Below are positions 28,212 through 36,507 of a stretch of 64,000 nucleotides of DNA, piece by piece. The position numbers and the translations under genes are program-made. The notes beneath the pieces are model-generated. The model was not told the DNA's origin and did no database searches. It saw only the letters and a program-made list of their open reading frames with translations. The stretch is from Bifidobacterium breve (GTDB taxonomy: Bacteria > Actinomycetota > Actinomycetes > Nanopelagicales > Nanopelagicaceae). The DNA lies in contig CAMCXZ010000001.1 of the NCBI GenBank assembly GCA_945883725.1, forward strand, positions 44,177-108,176, in the 5' to 3' direction. Position 1 is the stretch's first letter. Each line of letters starts with the position of its first letter.

Positions 28212-28784
28212 ATGAAATTTAAGGCATATTCCAGCGTTCTTGTGATGGCAGTATTTCTTTCTGCTATCTCGATGCCTTCACAAGCGGCGACTACTGCCGG
28301 CACCAAATGCCTCAAAGTTGGAACTTTTAAGACTGTTTCTAAAGTTAAGTATGTCTGCGTTAAGTCCGGCACGAAACTTATCTGGAAAAAAGTAACTGTC
28401 GCTAAGGCAACCCCCAAACCATCAGTTAGCGCTTCGGCTAAGCCATCAGTTAGTGCATCGGCCAAACCATCCGCCAGCGCCTCGCCAAGTCAATCAAAGA
28501 CTGCAAGCCCAAGTTCGAGTGCCACCAGTGGCCTGACAAAACTCACTTTGGAGGAAGTCAAGAAGCATGATTCAGGCACTAGTTGCTGGAGCATCGTTTA
28601 TGAAAATGTTTTTGATTTAACTAAGTGGATTACTAAGCATCCAGGTGGGGCGGAGAAAATCCGCGCCATTTGCGGCAAAGATGGAACAAGTTCATTTGAG
28701 AAACAACACCTCGGTGACGGTAAGGCAGCGAATCTGTTATCAGGTTATTTCTTAGGAAAACTAGGGGAGTCGGTAAAGCTTTAG
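28212..28784 (+). CDS. Secreted cytochrome-b5-like heme-binding protein
   Basis: A 190-residue exported protein: signal peptide (about 1-25, cleavage after SQA), a short Cys/Trp module (GTKCLKVGTF..., KYVCVKSGTKLIWKK), a Ser/Ala/Pro/Lys-rich linker (about 75-110) and a C-terminal cytochrome b5 domain. The b5 fold is indicated by LTLEEVKKH, VFDLTKWITKHPGG with axial H143, and second axial H166, 23 residues on. Two cysteines (TSCW, AICGKD) could form an extracytoplasmic disulfide. The electron partner is unknown. The next gene carries the same two end modules. Confidence 0.85.
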   Translation: MKFKAYSSVLVMAVFLSAISMPSQAATTAGTKCLKVGTFKTVSKVKYVCVKSGTKLIWKKVTVAKATPKPSVSASAKPSVSASAKPSASASPSQSKTASPSSSATSGLTKLTLEEVKKHDSGTSCWSIVYENVFDLTKWITKHPGGAEKIRAICGKDGTSSFEKQHLGDGKAANLLSGYFLGKLGESVKL

Positions 28785-28871
28785 GCCTCGTTGAATGTGA
28801 GGCTGAAAAAAGAAGTCAAGATTTCGTTCGGATTTAAAGTCTAGCTCTTTCACTTTTCGCTTTTGATCGTT

Positions 28872-28877
28872 TATTCT
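28872..28877 (+). promoter_or_regulatory. -10 box TATTCT that decides the next start
   Basis: TATTCT ends seven bases before ATG 28884, supporting that ATG over the in-frame TTG at 28863, which would lie upstream of the transcript. Confidence 0.55.
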
Positions 28878-28883
28878 CGCTCA

Positions 28884-30464
28884 ATGCGCCGACTAGCATC
28901 CGCCCTCGCAGCAATCCTTTTGGTCACTTTATTGCCAGTAAATATGGCAGTGGCTGCTACAGCTAAAGCTGGTGGTTCTTGCACAAAGTTAAAAACAACC
29001 TCAACAGTTAACGGATATAAGTTCACCTGCGTTAAATCTGGAAAGAAGTTAGTTTGGAGCAAAGGCGTAAAGGTTGCTGCAAAACCAAAACCTACTGTTA
29101 CGCCAGCACCAGTTACTTCTCCAACAACGACTATTGCCCCAACGCCAGTTACTTCCCCAACGCCGACACCTTCGGTAACACCATCGGCAAATCCTTCAGT
29201 TACTCCAAGTCCTTCTCCATCCCCAACACCAGAAAAAACCTACGCATCGCTCTGGGAGAAGTACGGATGGAGTAAGCCAAACACGGCACAAGAGGTTTCT
29301 AAAGCCGCAACTGAAAAATTCCTCACCTACATCGCAACTGAACGAAATCCAGCTGCAGAGGTGAAAGTAGTTGCTCAAGACGGTGTAGATCCATTGTTGA
29401 CTACTTGGGTTAAGGAAGGCGCGAATTTAGTTGCTAAAACTTTTGATTACCCGAAGCTAACACGCACATTTGTTGATGTAATTGCAATTGATGGAAACTG
29501 GCTAGAAGAAACCTATAAGAAAGAGGGTTTTTCGCAGGCAGAAGTTAGAGATCGTCTTGGCGGGTTTAACCAAGGCGCACCTGCATTTGGCGGAAGTTTT
29601 TCCAATACCTGGAATTATGCAACTATTAAGAAAAATAATTTATTAGTCAATGACAAATCCGGAATGGCACAGACGGCTGGACATGAGTTTTTCCATGCTA
29701 TTCAAGAGCGTTTAGCTGGTCGCAATCCCGGTCCTGATGGCGCAACTATTCCGAACTGGATCTGGGAAGGCCCGGCAATGTTTATTGGGTTGCAGACTTC
29801 CAGCAAATTAGGAATTGTGGACTATCTAACCGCAGGTCAGCAAAGCTCTATAAATCGCTATAAAAATGACTCACCATCGATGAAGAAATTGCCACTTTCG
29901 GAAGTTAAAAAGAACGATAAAGACACTGATCCATATGGTCTTGGTGAGGTAGCAACTGCGTTCATTGTTGCCAATGTGGGAATAGAAAAATTACTAGGAA
30001 TATATGCAGCCTTGGGGCAAGGCAAAACTTTTGCTCAAGCATTTGAAGCAGGCACTGGCGTTAAGTTAGATGATTTCTATTCGATGTTTGAAGAATCTCG
30101 ACCAACGCTTGGTGTTCCTCTTGGCTTAAGTGCGAGCGCAGCTGCTTCTCCTTCGCCAGCGCCTTCGGCAACCCCATCACCGACCTCGACGCCTTCTGTT
30201 GCACCAACTCCGAGTGCTCCGGTTGGGCAAGTTAAATTAACACTGGAAGAGGTGGCGAAGCACTCCAGCGCAACAGATTGCTGGGCCGTTATCGATCGTG
30301 GTGTCTATGATTTAACAAAATGGGCCGCATTACATCCAGGTGGATCTTCGATTATTCGTTCGCTGTGTGGTCGAGATGCAACCAATGATTTCTTGGGTAA
30401 ACATTCAAATCAAGCTAACCCAGCACGCGAGTTATCAAATTATTTGATCGGAAAACTCGATTAG
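28884..30464 (+). CDS. Secreted HExxH putative metallopeptidase fused to cytochrome b5 domain
   Basis: A 526-residue exported protein with four parts: signal peptide (about 1-26), the same Cys/Trp module as the upstream gene (GSCTKLKTTSTVNGYKFTCV), a Pro/Thr-rich linker (about 65-115), a gluzincin-like domain, a second Pro/Ser-rich linker (about 425-450) and a C-terminal b5 domain. The middle domain has HEFFH (267-271) and a candidate third zinc ligand E295 in WIWEGPAMF. The b5 domain has H484 in HPGG and H507, plus a cysteine pair (TDCW, SLCGRD). I know of no described enzyme with this combination. Whether it is proteolytic is untested. Confidence 0.8.
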   Translation: MRRLASALAAILLVTLLPVNMAVAATAKAGGSCTKLKTTSTVNGYKFTCVKSGKKLVWSKGVKVAAKPKPTVTPAPVTSPTTTIAPTPVTSPTPTPSVTPSANPSVTPSPSPSPTPEKTYASLWEKYGWSKPNTAQEVSKAATEKFLTYIATERNPAAEVKVVAQDGVDPLLTTWVKEGANLVAKTFDYPKLTRTFVDVIAIDGNWLEETYKKEGFSQAEVRDRLGGFNQGAPAFGGSFSNTWNYATIKKNNLLVNDKSGMAQTAGHEFFHAIQERLAGRNPGPDGATIPNWIWEGPAMFIGLQTSSKLGIVDYLTAGQQSSINRYKNDSPSMKKLPLSEVKKNDKDTDPYGLGEVATAFIVANVGIEKLLGIYAALGQGKTFAQAFEAGTGVKLDDFYSMFEESRPTLGVPLGLSASAAASPSPAPSATPSPTSTPSVAPTPSAPVGQVKLTLEEVAKHSSATDCWAVIDRGVYDLTKWAALHPGGSSIIRSLCGRDATNDFLGKHSNQANPARELSNYLIGKLD

Positions 30465-30489
30465 AAATTAGATTCTGCGCTGCAGCTTG

Positions 30490-31932
30490 TCAAGAATCCT
30501 TCTGACCTTCCAGAAACTCCAGTATTTCTCGGTGCTCGATACCGAGGAATCCGTTTTGTGGCATTGCCGCAAGCAGACTTGAATTCAATCGTGGCGTTGG
30601 TCTAATCATTCCGCCCCATTTATCTTCTAGTTGGGCCGGTGCGTGCCTACAACAGGTTGGATCAGGGCAGCTTGATTTGTGACGAGTAGTTGAAGCTCGA
30701 CCTCTGAAGTACTTTACTGTTTCAAATTTTGTACCAACGCTGACCGAGAATTGACCTTGATCGCTATTTTCAATTCTTGAGGTGCACCAATATGTTCCAA
30801 CCGGCTTGTCTGTGTATTGATAGTAAGGCGTAAATCTATCTTCAATCGTAAATACCTTGCGGGCACTCCAATTTCGACAAACAATTTGACCTTCTACCGA
30901 GCCAAAAACATCAGATGGAAAAGTCACATTGTCATTCTCGTATGCCTTAGAGATAGCGCCACTTTCGTGGACTTTGAGGAAGTGAACGGGTAGTTCAAGG
31001 TGGACTGTGGCCAGGTTTGTAAATCTATGCGCAGCGGTTTCGTAACTAACGCCAAAATGATCGCGTAAGTCTTCAACAGATAGTTCGCGTTTGGTCTTTG
31101 CGTTTTGTAGGAACTCAACGGCAATTGACTCTGGCATCAATAAAGCACCAGCTAAATAGTTAGTTAGAACGCGCTGGGATAAGTAATCACCATAATCAAT
31201 CGGTAAAGAATGCTTAAGTACATGCCCTGCTAGAGCTTGTAGCAAAATTGTTCGTGCATCCCGACCCTCGCGACGCATCGGCAGATAAATACGACCGTGT
31301 TTTTCATCAGTGATTACTCTGGTAGATGCTGGTAAATCTTGAGTGTAATGAAGGGTGAAGCCTAATTTATTAGCAAGCTCAGCAGTAAGTCGCTCTGATA
31401 GTGGTCCAGAAGTATGATCTATTTTTGCTAAGAGATTGCGTGCTTCTTCTTCAAGTGCCGGGAAGTAATTATTAATCTTGCGCATCTCTTTACGAAGTTC
31501 TAGATTCGCACGCCGTGCTTCTTCAGGAGTTGCTGATCGTTGTAGATGCAATCTTTCAACTTCACGTTGTAAGCCAAGAATGATGTCTAGAATATTATTG
31601 CTAACAGTTTTTCCAATAAATGCATCTGGCAAACCAAGGGATGCATAAAGCCCACTGCGCTGTGCGCGTTCAATTTCAAGTTCATTGGCAGAACGTTCAC
31701 TTAATTTCTCAGCACTTAATAAATGATTCAACGTAACGCCAAGTGCATTCGCAATTTTCTGTAACTGTTGAATTGGGGGAGTGCGTTTTCCATTTTCAAT
31801 TGCCGAAACTTGTGAAGGCGCACGCTCTATGGCGCGAGCAAGGACTTCTAGGTTCATTCCTTGTTTTGTACGTAGCTCTCTGATCCGGCGTCCAACAATT
31901 AGTGGGTCGAATTCCTCTTCCAAAATGCTCAT
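30490..31932 (-). CDS. ramB: RamB-like XRE/IrrE-type regulator of acetate metabolism
   Basis: Transcription factor of the RamB family, which in Corynebacterium and Mycobacterium controls aceA/aceB. From the chosen ATG (MSILEEEFDPLIVGRRIREL) the product has 480 residues: an XRE helix-turn-helix (about 12-66), an IrrE-like middle domain with a degenerate AGHVLKH instead of HExxH, and a C-terminal DUF2083 region with a cysteine cluster (SCPDPTCC). Longer upstream frames run through the promoter zone. Its divergent neighbour is aceA, as in relatives. The ligand is probably an acetate-derived metabolite by analogy. Confidence 0.88.
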   Translation of the reverse strand: MSILEEEFDPLIVGRRIRELRTKQGMNLEVLARAIERAPSQVSAIENGKRTPPIQQLQKIANALGVTLNHLLSAEKLSERSANELEIERAQRSGLYASLGLPDAFIGKTVSNNILDIILGLQREVERLHLQRSATPEEARRANLELRKEMRKINNYFPALEEEARNLLAKIDHTSGPLSERLTAELANKLGFTLHYTQDLPASTRVITDEKHGRIYLPMRREGRDARTILLQALAGHVLKHSLPIDYGDYLSQRVLTNYLAGALLMPESIAVEFLQNAKTKRELSVEDLRDHFGVSYETAAHRFTNLATVHLELPVHFLKVHESGAISKAYENDNVTFPSDVFGSVEGQIVCRNWSARKVFTIEDRFTPYYQYTDKPVGTYWCTSRIENSDQGQFSVSVGTKFETVKYFRGRASTTRHKSSCPDPTCCRHAPAQLEDKWGGMIRPTPRLNSSLLAAMPQNGFLGIEHREILEFLEGQKDS

Positions 31933-31953
31933 AAATAATGCTCTCATGGGCAG

Positions 31954-32005
31954 CAGAATTACGGAAGTTCTGGAATATAGAAATATTGATTTTATTCTGC
32001 CAGAA
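31954..32005. promoter_or_regulatory. Cluster of CAGAA/TTCTG half-sites between ramB and aceA
   Basis: CAGAA (31954-31958), TTCTG (31968-31972), TTCTG (31995-31999) and CAGAA (32001-32005) form two inverted repeats; the right pair is the palindrome TTCTG-C-CAGAA. This divergent region is the natural place for regulator binding. Confidence 0.45.
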
Positions 32006-32101
32006 ATACCGTGCAAACCTAGATTAAGTACCCAATACTCAAGGTAGTAGAGCAAAGGGCACAAAAACCCTAGCTTTTTCACACCTACAAAGGAGTAGTT
32101 A

Positions 32102-33391
32102 ATGAAAAGCCGCATCGGAAGTAATACCCAGACCGCAGAAGAATTGCAAAAAGAGTGGGATACCAACCCACGCTGGGCAGGCATCAAGCGTGATTACACC
32201 GCAGAAGATGTGGTGCGCTTGAGAGGCTCTATTACTGAAGATTCGACCTTGGCTAAGCGTGGGGCTGAAAACCTTTGGGATCTGCTCCATACTGAAAAGT
32301 GGGTTGCCGCCCTTGGCGCGCTCACTGGAAATCAGGCAGTTCAGCAAGTTAAGGCTGGCCTAAAGGCGATCTATTTATCCGGATGGCAAGTTGCCGGTGA
32401 TGCCAATCTTTCTGGTCAGACCTATCCAGATCAAAGCCTTTATCCCGTGAACTCAGTTCCAGCAGTTGTTCGTCGTATCAACAACGCACTCATGCGCGCG
32501 GATCAAGTAGAGCGAGTCGAAGGCGCTACAAGTATTGATTGGTTGGCCCCAATTGTGGCCGATGCTGAAGCTGGTTTTGGTGGACCGCTAAATGCATATG
32601 AGCTAATGAAGTCAATGATTCAAGCCGGAGCTGCCGGAGTTCACTGGGAAGACCAACTTGCTTCGGAAAAGAAGTGTGGTCACTTAGGTGGAAAAGTTTT
32701 GATCCCGACTCAACAACATGTTAGAACGTTAAATGCCGCCCGCTTAGCAGCCGATGTTGCCGGTGTTGAGACGCTAATTATTGCGCGCACTGACGCGCTG
32801 GCTGCTGACTTAATTACCTCTGATGTTGATTCACGTGACTCACAGTACGCAACCGGAGAACGCACTAACGAAGGTTTCTATCGAGTTAAGCCAGGTCTAC
32901 ATGCCGTGGTAACTCGTGGTTTAGCTTTTGCTGAGTATGCCGATTTGATTTGGGTTGAAACTGGCGAACCAGACTTAGTGTTAGCTAAAGAATTCGCAGA
33001 CGCGATTCATGTCAAGTTCCCTGGCAAAATGCTTGCATACAATTGCTCACCTTCATTTAATTGGAAGCGTCACCTTAACGATGCCCAGATTGCAACTTTC
33101 CAAGCAGATCTAGCTGCGCTCGGTTACAAATTCCAATTCATTACTCTCGCCGGATTCCACGCCCTTAATCACTCAATGTTTAATCTGGCTAAGGGATATA
33201 AATCTCGCGGCATGAGCGCTTACGTTGAGCTACAAGAAGCTGAATTTGCTAGCGAAGCAGATGGCTACACAGCGACTAAGCATCAGCGTGAAGTGGGCAC
33301 CGGTTACTTCGATGCCATCTCAACTGCCCTTAATCCAAACAGCGCCACGCTTGCTTTAGCTGGGTCAACTGAAAACGAACAATTCCACTAA
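32102..33391 (+). CDS. aceA: Isocitrate lyase
   Basis: First glyoxylate-shunt enzyme, splitting isocitrate into glyoxylate and succinate so that C2 units can feed biosynthesis. The 429-residue protein matches the short bacterial ICL1 type, with catalytic C192 in the signature KKCGHLGGK and the metal/substrate motif [20 protein letters not shown] at 32091-32095 precedes the ATG. Malate synthase follows after 28 bases; the ramB-like gene is divergent. Confidence 0.97.
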   Translation: MKSRIGSNTQTAEELQKEWDTNPRWAGIKRDYTAEDVVRLRGSITEDSTLAKRGAENLWDLLHTEKWVAALGALTGNQAVQQVKAGLKAIYLSGWQVAGDANLSGQTYPDQSLYPVNSVPAVVRRINNALMRADQVERVEGATSIDWLAPIVADAEAGFGGPLNAYELMKSMIQAGAAGVHWEDQLASEKKCGHLGGKVLIPTQQHVRTLNAARLAADVAGVETLIIARTDALAADLITSDVDSRDSQYATGERTNEGFYRVKPGLHAVVTRGLAFAEYADLIWVETGEPDLVLAKEFADAIHVKFPGKMLAYNCSPSFNWKRHLNDAQIATFQADLAALGYKFQFITLAGFHALNHSMFNLAKGYKSRGMSAYVELQEAEFASEADGYTATKHQREVGTGYFDAISTALNPNSATLALAGSTENEQFH

Positions 33392-33419
33392 TTTTTTAAC
33401 TAATTCAAAGGAAAATTAA

Positions 33420-35027
33420 ATGTCACATATAGCTATTGCGGGCAAGATGCATCCGCGCTTCAACGAAATACTTACAACCGATGCTTTGGCATTCGTTACC
33501 GAACTACACGAACTTTTTGCTGGCACCCGTAGCGATTTGTTGGCGCATAGATTAGTGAACCGCAACCACTTTACAAATGGTCGCCGCCCAACATTTCTTA
33601 AGTCAACTGCTCATATCCGCGAGGATGAAGGCTGGCAGGTAGCAGGCCCTGGCCCAGGCCTAGAAGATCGTCGCGTTGAAATCACTGGTCCAACTGATCC
33701 AAAGATGACCTGTAATGCCATGAACTCTGGCGCTAAAGTTTGGTTGGCAGATTTAGAAGATGCGACCAGCCCAACTTGGGAAAACATTATCGGGGGACAG
33801 GTTTCACTCTATGATGCAATTCGTAGACAACTCACCTTTGATTCTGGTGACAAAGTTTATTCAATCACCGCTGAGAATCCACCAACAATTGTTATGCGTC
33901 CACGCGGCTGGCATCTAGTTGAAAAGCACTTACTTTTTGTAGATCAAGAAGATCGCCCACGTCCAACTGTTGGCGGACTTGTCGACTTTGGTCTCTACTT
34001 TTTTCACAACGCAAAAGAGCTAATCGCTCGTGGAGCTGGGCCATATTTTTATCTAGCCAAGATTGAGTCACATGCTGAGGCGCAATTATGGAATAACGTT
34101 TTTACATATGCCGAAGAGCGTCTAGATATTCCGTTTGGCACAATTCGCGCAACAGTTCTGATTGAAACTATTCCAGCTGCCTTTGAGATGGAAGAAATTC
34201 TTTGGGAACTTCGCGATCACTGTGCGGGCTTAAATGCTGGTCGCTGGGATTACATTTTCTCAATTATTAAGAACTTTGCCGGCTCTGGCCGACAATTCAT
34301 TACGCCAGATCGTGCGCAGATAACAATGACAGTGCCATTTATGCGGGCATATACCGAGCTATTGGTATCTACCTGTCATAAGCGCAAAGCCCACGCAATT
34401 GGTGGCATGAGTGCCTTTATTCCAAATCGCCGCGATAAAGAAGTTACTGATCGCGCACTAGAAGCAGTTAAGACCGATAAAGCTCGCGAAGCTGCTGATG
34501 GCTTTGATGGAACTTGGGTTGCTCATCCTGACTTAATTCCGGTTGCTCAAGCTGAATTCGATGCCGTTCTAGGTGCGAAGCCGAATCAAGTTGATCGCTT
34601 GCGCGATGATGTTCATGTGACACCAGATCAACTACTTGATATTCAATCAATTGGCGGAGATGTAACCGATGCCGGACTGCGCACAAATGTGGCAGTTGGT
34701 CTTCGCTACATCGAATCCTGGCTCCGTGGCACTGGAGCCGCGGCCATTGATAACCTGATGGAAGATGTGGCGACTGCTGAAATTAGCCGATCACAGATCT
34801 GGCAATGGATTCGCTATGAAGTTATCACTCGCGAAGGAACCCACATCACGCACGGCCTAGTCGAGCAATTGATTTTCGACATTCTAAATGGGCTTGAGCG
34901 CAATGAGAGCGATCGTTTTGATGATGCCGTAGTTATCTTCCGCCAAATTTGCTTGGATGAAGATCACTTCCCAACCTTCTTAACGCTCTCTGCATACTCG
35001 CAATATTTAGTAACGCCTGCGTCTTAA
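33420..35027 (+). CDS. aceB: Malate synthase A
   Basis: Second glyoxylate-shunt enzyme, condensing glyoxylate and acetyl-CoA to malate. The 535-residue length fits the A isoform rather than the roughly 720-residue GlcB type. Visible motifs are WLADLEDATSPTWEN, RPRGWHL, TVLIETIPAAFEMEEILWELRDH and GGMSAFIPNR. An AAAGG ribosome site precedes the ATG. The gene ends 6 bases before a strong terminator stem region shared with the convergent aminotransferase. Confidence 0.96.
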   Translation: MSHIAIAGKMHPRFNEILTTDALAFVTELHELFAGTRSDLLAHRLVNRNHFTNGRRPTFLKSTAHIREDEGWQVAGPGPGLEDRRVEITGPTDPKMTCNAMNSGAKVWLADLEDATSPTWENIIGGQVSLYDAIRRQLTFDSGDKVYSITAENPPTIVMRPRGWHLVEKHLLFVDQEDRPRPTVGGLVDFGLYFFHNAKELIARGAGPYFYLAKIESHAEAQLWNNVFTYAEERLDIPFGTIRATVLIETIPAAFEMEEILWELRDHCAGLNAGRWDYIFSIIKNFAGSGRQFITPDRAQITMTVPFMRAYTELLVSTCHKRKAHAIGGMSAFIPNRRDKEVTDRALEAVKTDKAREAADGFDGTWVAHPDLIPVAQAEFDAVLGAKPNQVDRLRDDVHVTPDQLLDIQSIGGDVTDAGLRTNVAVGLRYIESWLRGTGAAAIDNLMEDVATAEISRSQIWQWIRYEVITREGTHITHGLVEQLIFDILNGLERNESDRFDDAVVIFRQICLDEDHFPTFLTLSAYSQYLVTPAS

Positions 35028-35033
35028 AAAGTA

Positions 35034-35091
35034 AACCAACCTGTTACCCGGTTATGTTTGTCCGGGTAACAGGTTGGTTAGCTAATTTTTT
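35034..35091. terminator. Strong bidirectional terminator between aceB and aminotransferase
   Basis: An 18-bp perfect inverted repeat, AACCAACCTGTTACCCGG (35034-35051) with its complement at 35062-35079, has a 10-base loop and is followed by a T-run (35086-35091). It can serve both convergent genes. Confidence 0.92.
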
Positions 35092-35094
35092 AAA

Positions 35095-36447
35095 TTAAGC
35101 GCCGGTGTAGTACTTCGCGATTTCGGTCAAAGATTTATCTAAAATCTCAAGGCCGAGTTGCGCATCTTCAACTGAGATATTGCATGGTGGGCACAAATGA
35201 ATGCGATTGAAGTTATTAAACGGCATCAAGCCATTTTTCTTACAAGCAGCCACCAGCTCATTCATAGCCGCACTTGAAGCACCATATGGCGCAAGCGGCT
35301 CGTGGGTTGCGCGATCACTTACTAAGTCAACGCCCCAGAAAACGCCAGCGCCGCGAATATCGCCAATAACCTGATGTTTCTTAGCTAATTCAAGCAGCCC
35401 TGGCCCCAAGACTTTCTCACCAATCATGGTGGCGTTTTCTAACATTTTTTCTTCCTTCATCACATCAATGGTTGCCACCGCTGTCGCACATGCCAATGGG
35501 TGACCCATATAGGTAAGGCCGCCGGCAAATACCCGCTCATCAAATGTTTTTGAAACTGGCTCACTAATTACAACACCGCCGAGTTGGATATAACCCGAGG
35601 TAACACCTTTAGCAAAGGTAATTAGATCTGGCACAACTTGGCTATGTTGGTAGGCAAACCATTTACCGGTGCGACCAAAGCCAGACATTACTTCATCTGC
35701 AATCCACAAAATATTGTATTTATCGCACAGCGCACGAACACCCTCGAGATAACCCTTTGGTGGCATTAAGACACCTGCTGTGCCCGGTACTGATTCGAGC
35801 AATACCGCAGCAATCGTATTTGGACCTTCAAAGATAATAGTTTGTTCAAGATGTTCTAATGCGCGCTTGCATTCTTCGGACTCATCTTTTGCCCAGAATG
35901 CGGTGCGATATAGATATGGCCCCCAGAAGTGCACATGGCCAAAGGCGAACTCATTTGGAAATCTACGTGGATCGCCAGTTGCATTTATCGCAGCACCAGT
36001 GTTGCCGTGATACGAACGATAGGTCGAAAGCACTTTATGTTTGTGAGTATGCATACGTGCCATTCGAATCGCATTTTCAACCGCATCAGCGCCAGCGTTA
36101 GTAAAGAAAACTTTGGCAAAATTAGATCCGGCTAACTCAACAATGCGTTGGGCAGCTTCGTTACGAGCATCATTGGCATGTTGTGGCGCAATAGTTGTTA
36201 AAACTTCGGCTTGTTCCTGAATGGCTTTAATGACCTTTGGGTGTTGATGACCGATGTTGGTAAAGACAAGTTGCGAAGAAAAATCTAAATAAACCTTGCC
36301 GGCATGATCCCAAAAGCGAGAACCCGAGCCACTAGCAATTGGCATTGGACTGATTGCGCCTTGAGCCGACCAGGAATGAAAGACATATTTGCGGTCTGCG
36401 GCACTTACTGCGGCTTGCTTATCAGGATCATTAATCGGAGTAGTCAT
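35095..36447 (-). CDS. Class III PLP aminotransferase (omega-amino acid type)
   Basis: A 450-residue fold-type I transaminase with WIADEVMSGFGRTGKWFA (PLP-contacting aspartate) and the Schiff-base lysine in LITFAKGVTSGY. It belongs to the family of beta-alanine:pyruvate, taurine:pyruvate and 4-aminobutyrate transaminases. The divergent neighbour mmsA processes malonate or methylmalonate semialdehydes, which supports a beta-alanine or 3-aminoisobutyrate substrate; this is inference. An AAGG ribosome site is upstream. Confidence 0.88.
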   Translation of the reverse strand: MTTPINDPDKQAAVSAADRKYVFHSWSAQGAISPMPIASGSGSRFWDHAGKVYLDFSSQLVFTNIGHQHPKVIKAIQEQAEVLTTIAPQHANDARNEAAQRIVELAGSNFAKVFFTNAGADAVENAIRMARMHTHKHKVLSTYRSYHGNTGAAINATGDPRRFPNEFAFGHVHFWGPYLYRTAFWAKDESEECKRALEHLEQTIIFEGPNTIAAVLLESVPGTAGVLMPPKGYLEGVRALCDKYNILWIADEVMSGFGRTGKWFAYQHSQVVPDLITFAKGVTSGYIQLGGVVISEPVSKTFDERVFAGGLTYMGHPLACATAVATIDVMKEEKMLENATMIGEKVLGPGLLELAKKHQVIGDIRGAGVFWGVDLVSDRATHEPLAPYGASSAAMNELVAACKKNGLMPFNNFNRIHLCPPCNISVEDAQLGLEILDKSLTEIAKYYTGA

Positions 36448-36495
36448 TACTTTGGCCTTTTAGCTAGTAGGTAGCGCCATCTTAATGCTCTGAAG

Positions 36496-36501
36496 TAGAT
36501 T
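36496..36501 (+). promoter_or_regulatory. -10 box TAGATT that decides the mmsA start
   Basis: TAGATT ends seven bases before ATG 36508, supporting this ATG over the in-frame GTG at 36502. Confidence 0.55.
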
Positions 36502-36507
36502 GTGACT

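Noticed and set aside
28785..28803. Hairpin GCCTC/GAGGC after the first b5-like gene as a terminator
   Set aside because: The stem has only five pairs with a nine-base loop and is followed by A residues, not T, on the plus strand.
31933..32187. Longer N-terminus of the RamB-like protein
   Set aside because: The extension crosses the divergent promoter region and the aceA start, and the helix-turn-helix begins normally from ATG 31932.
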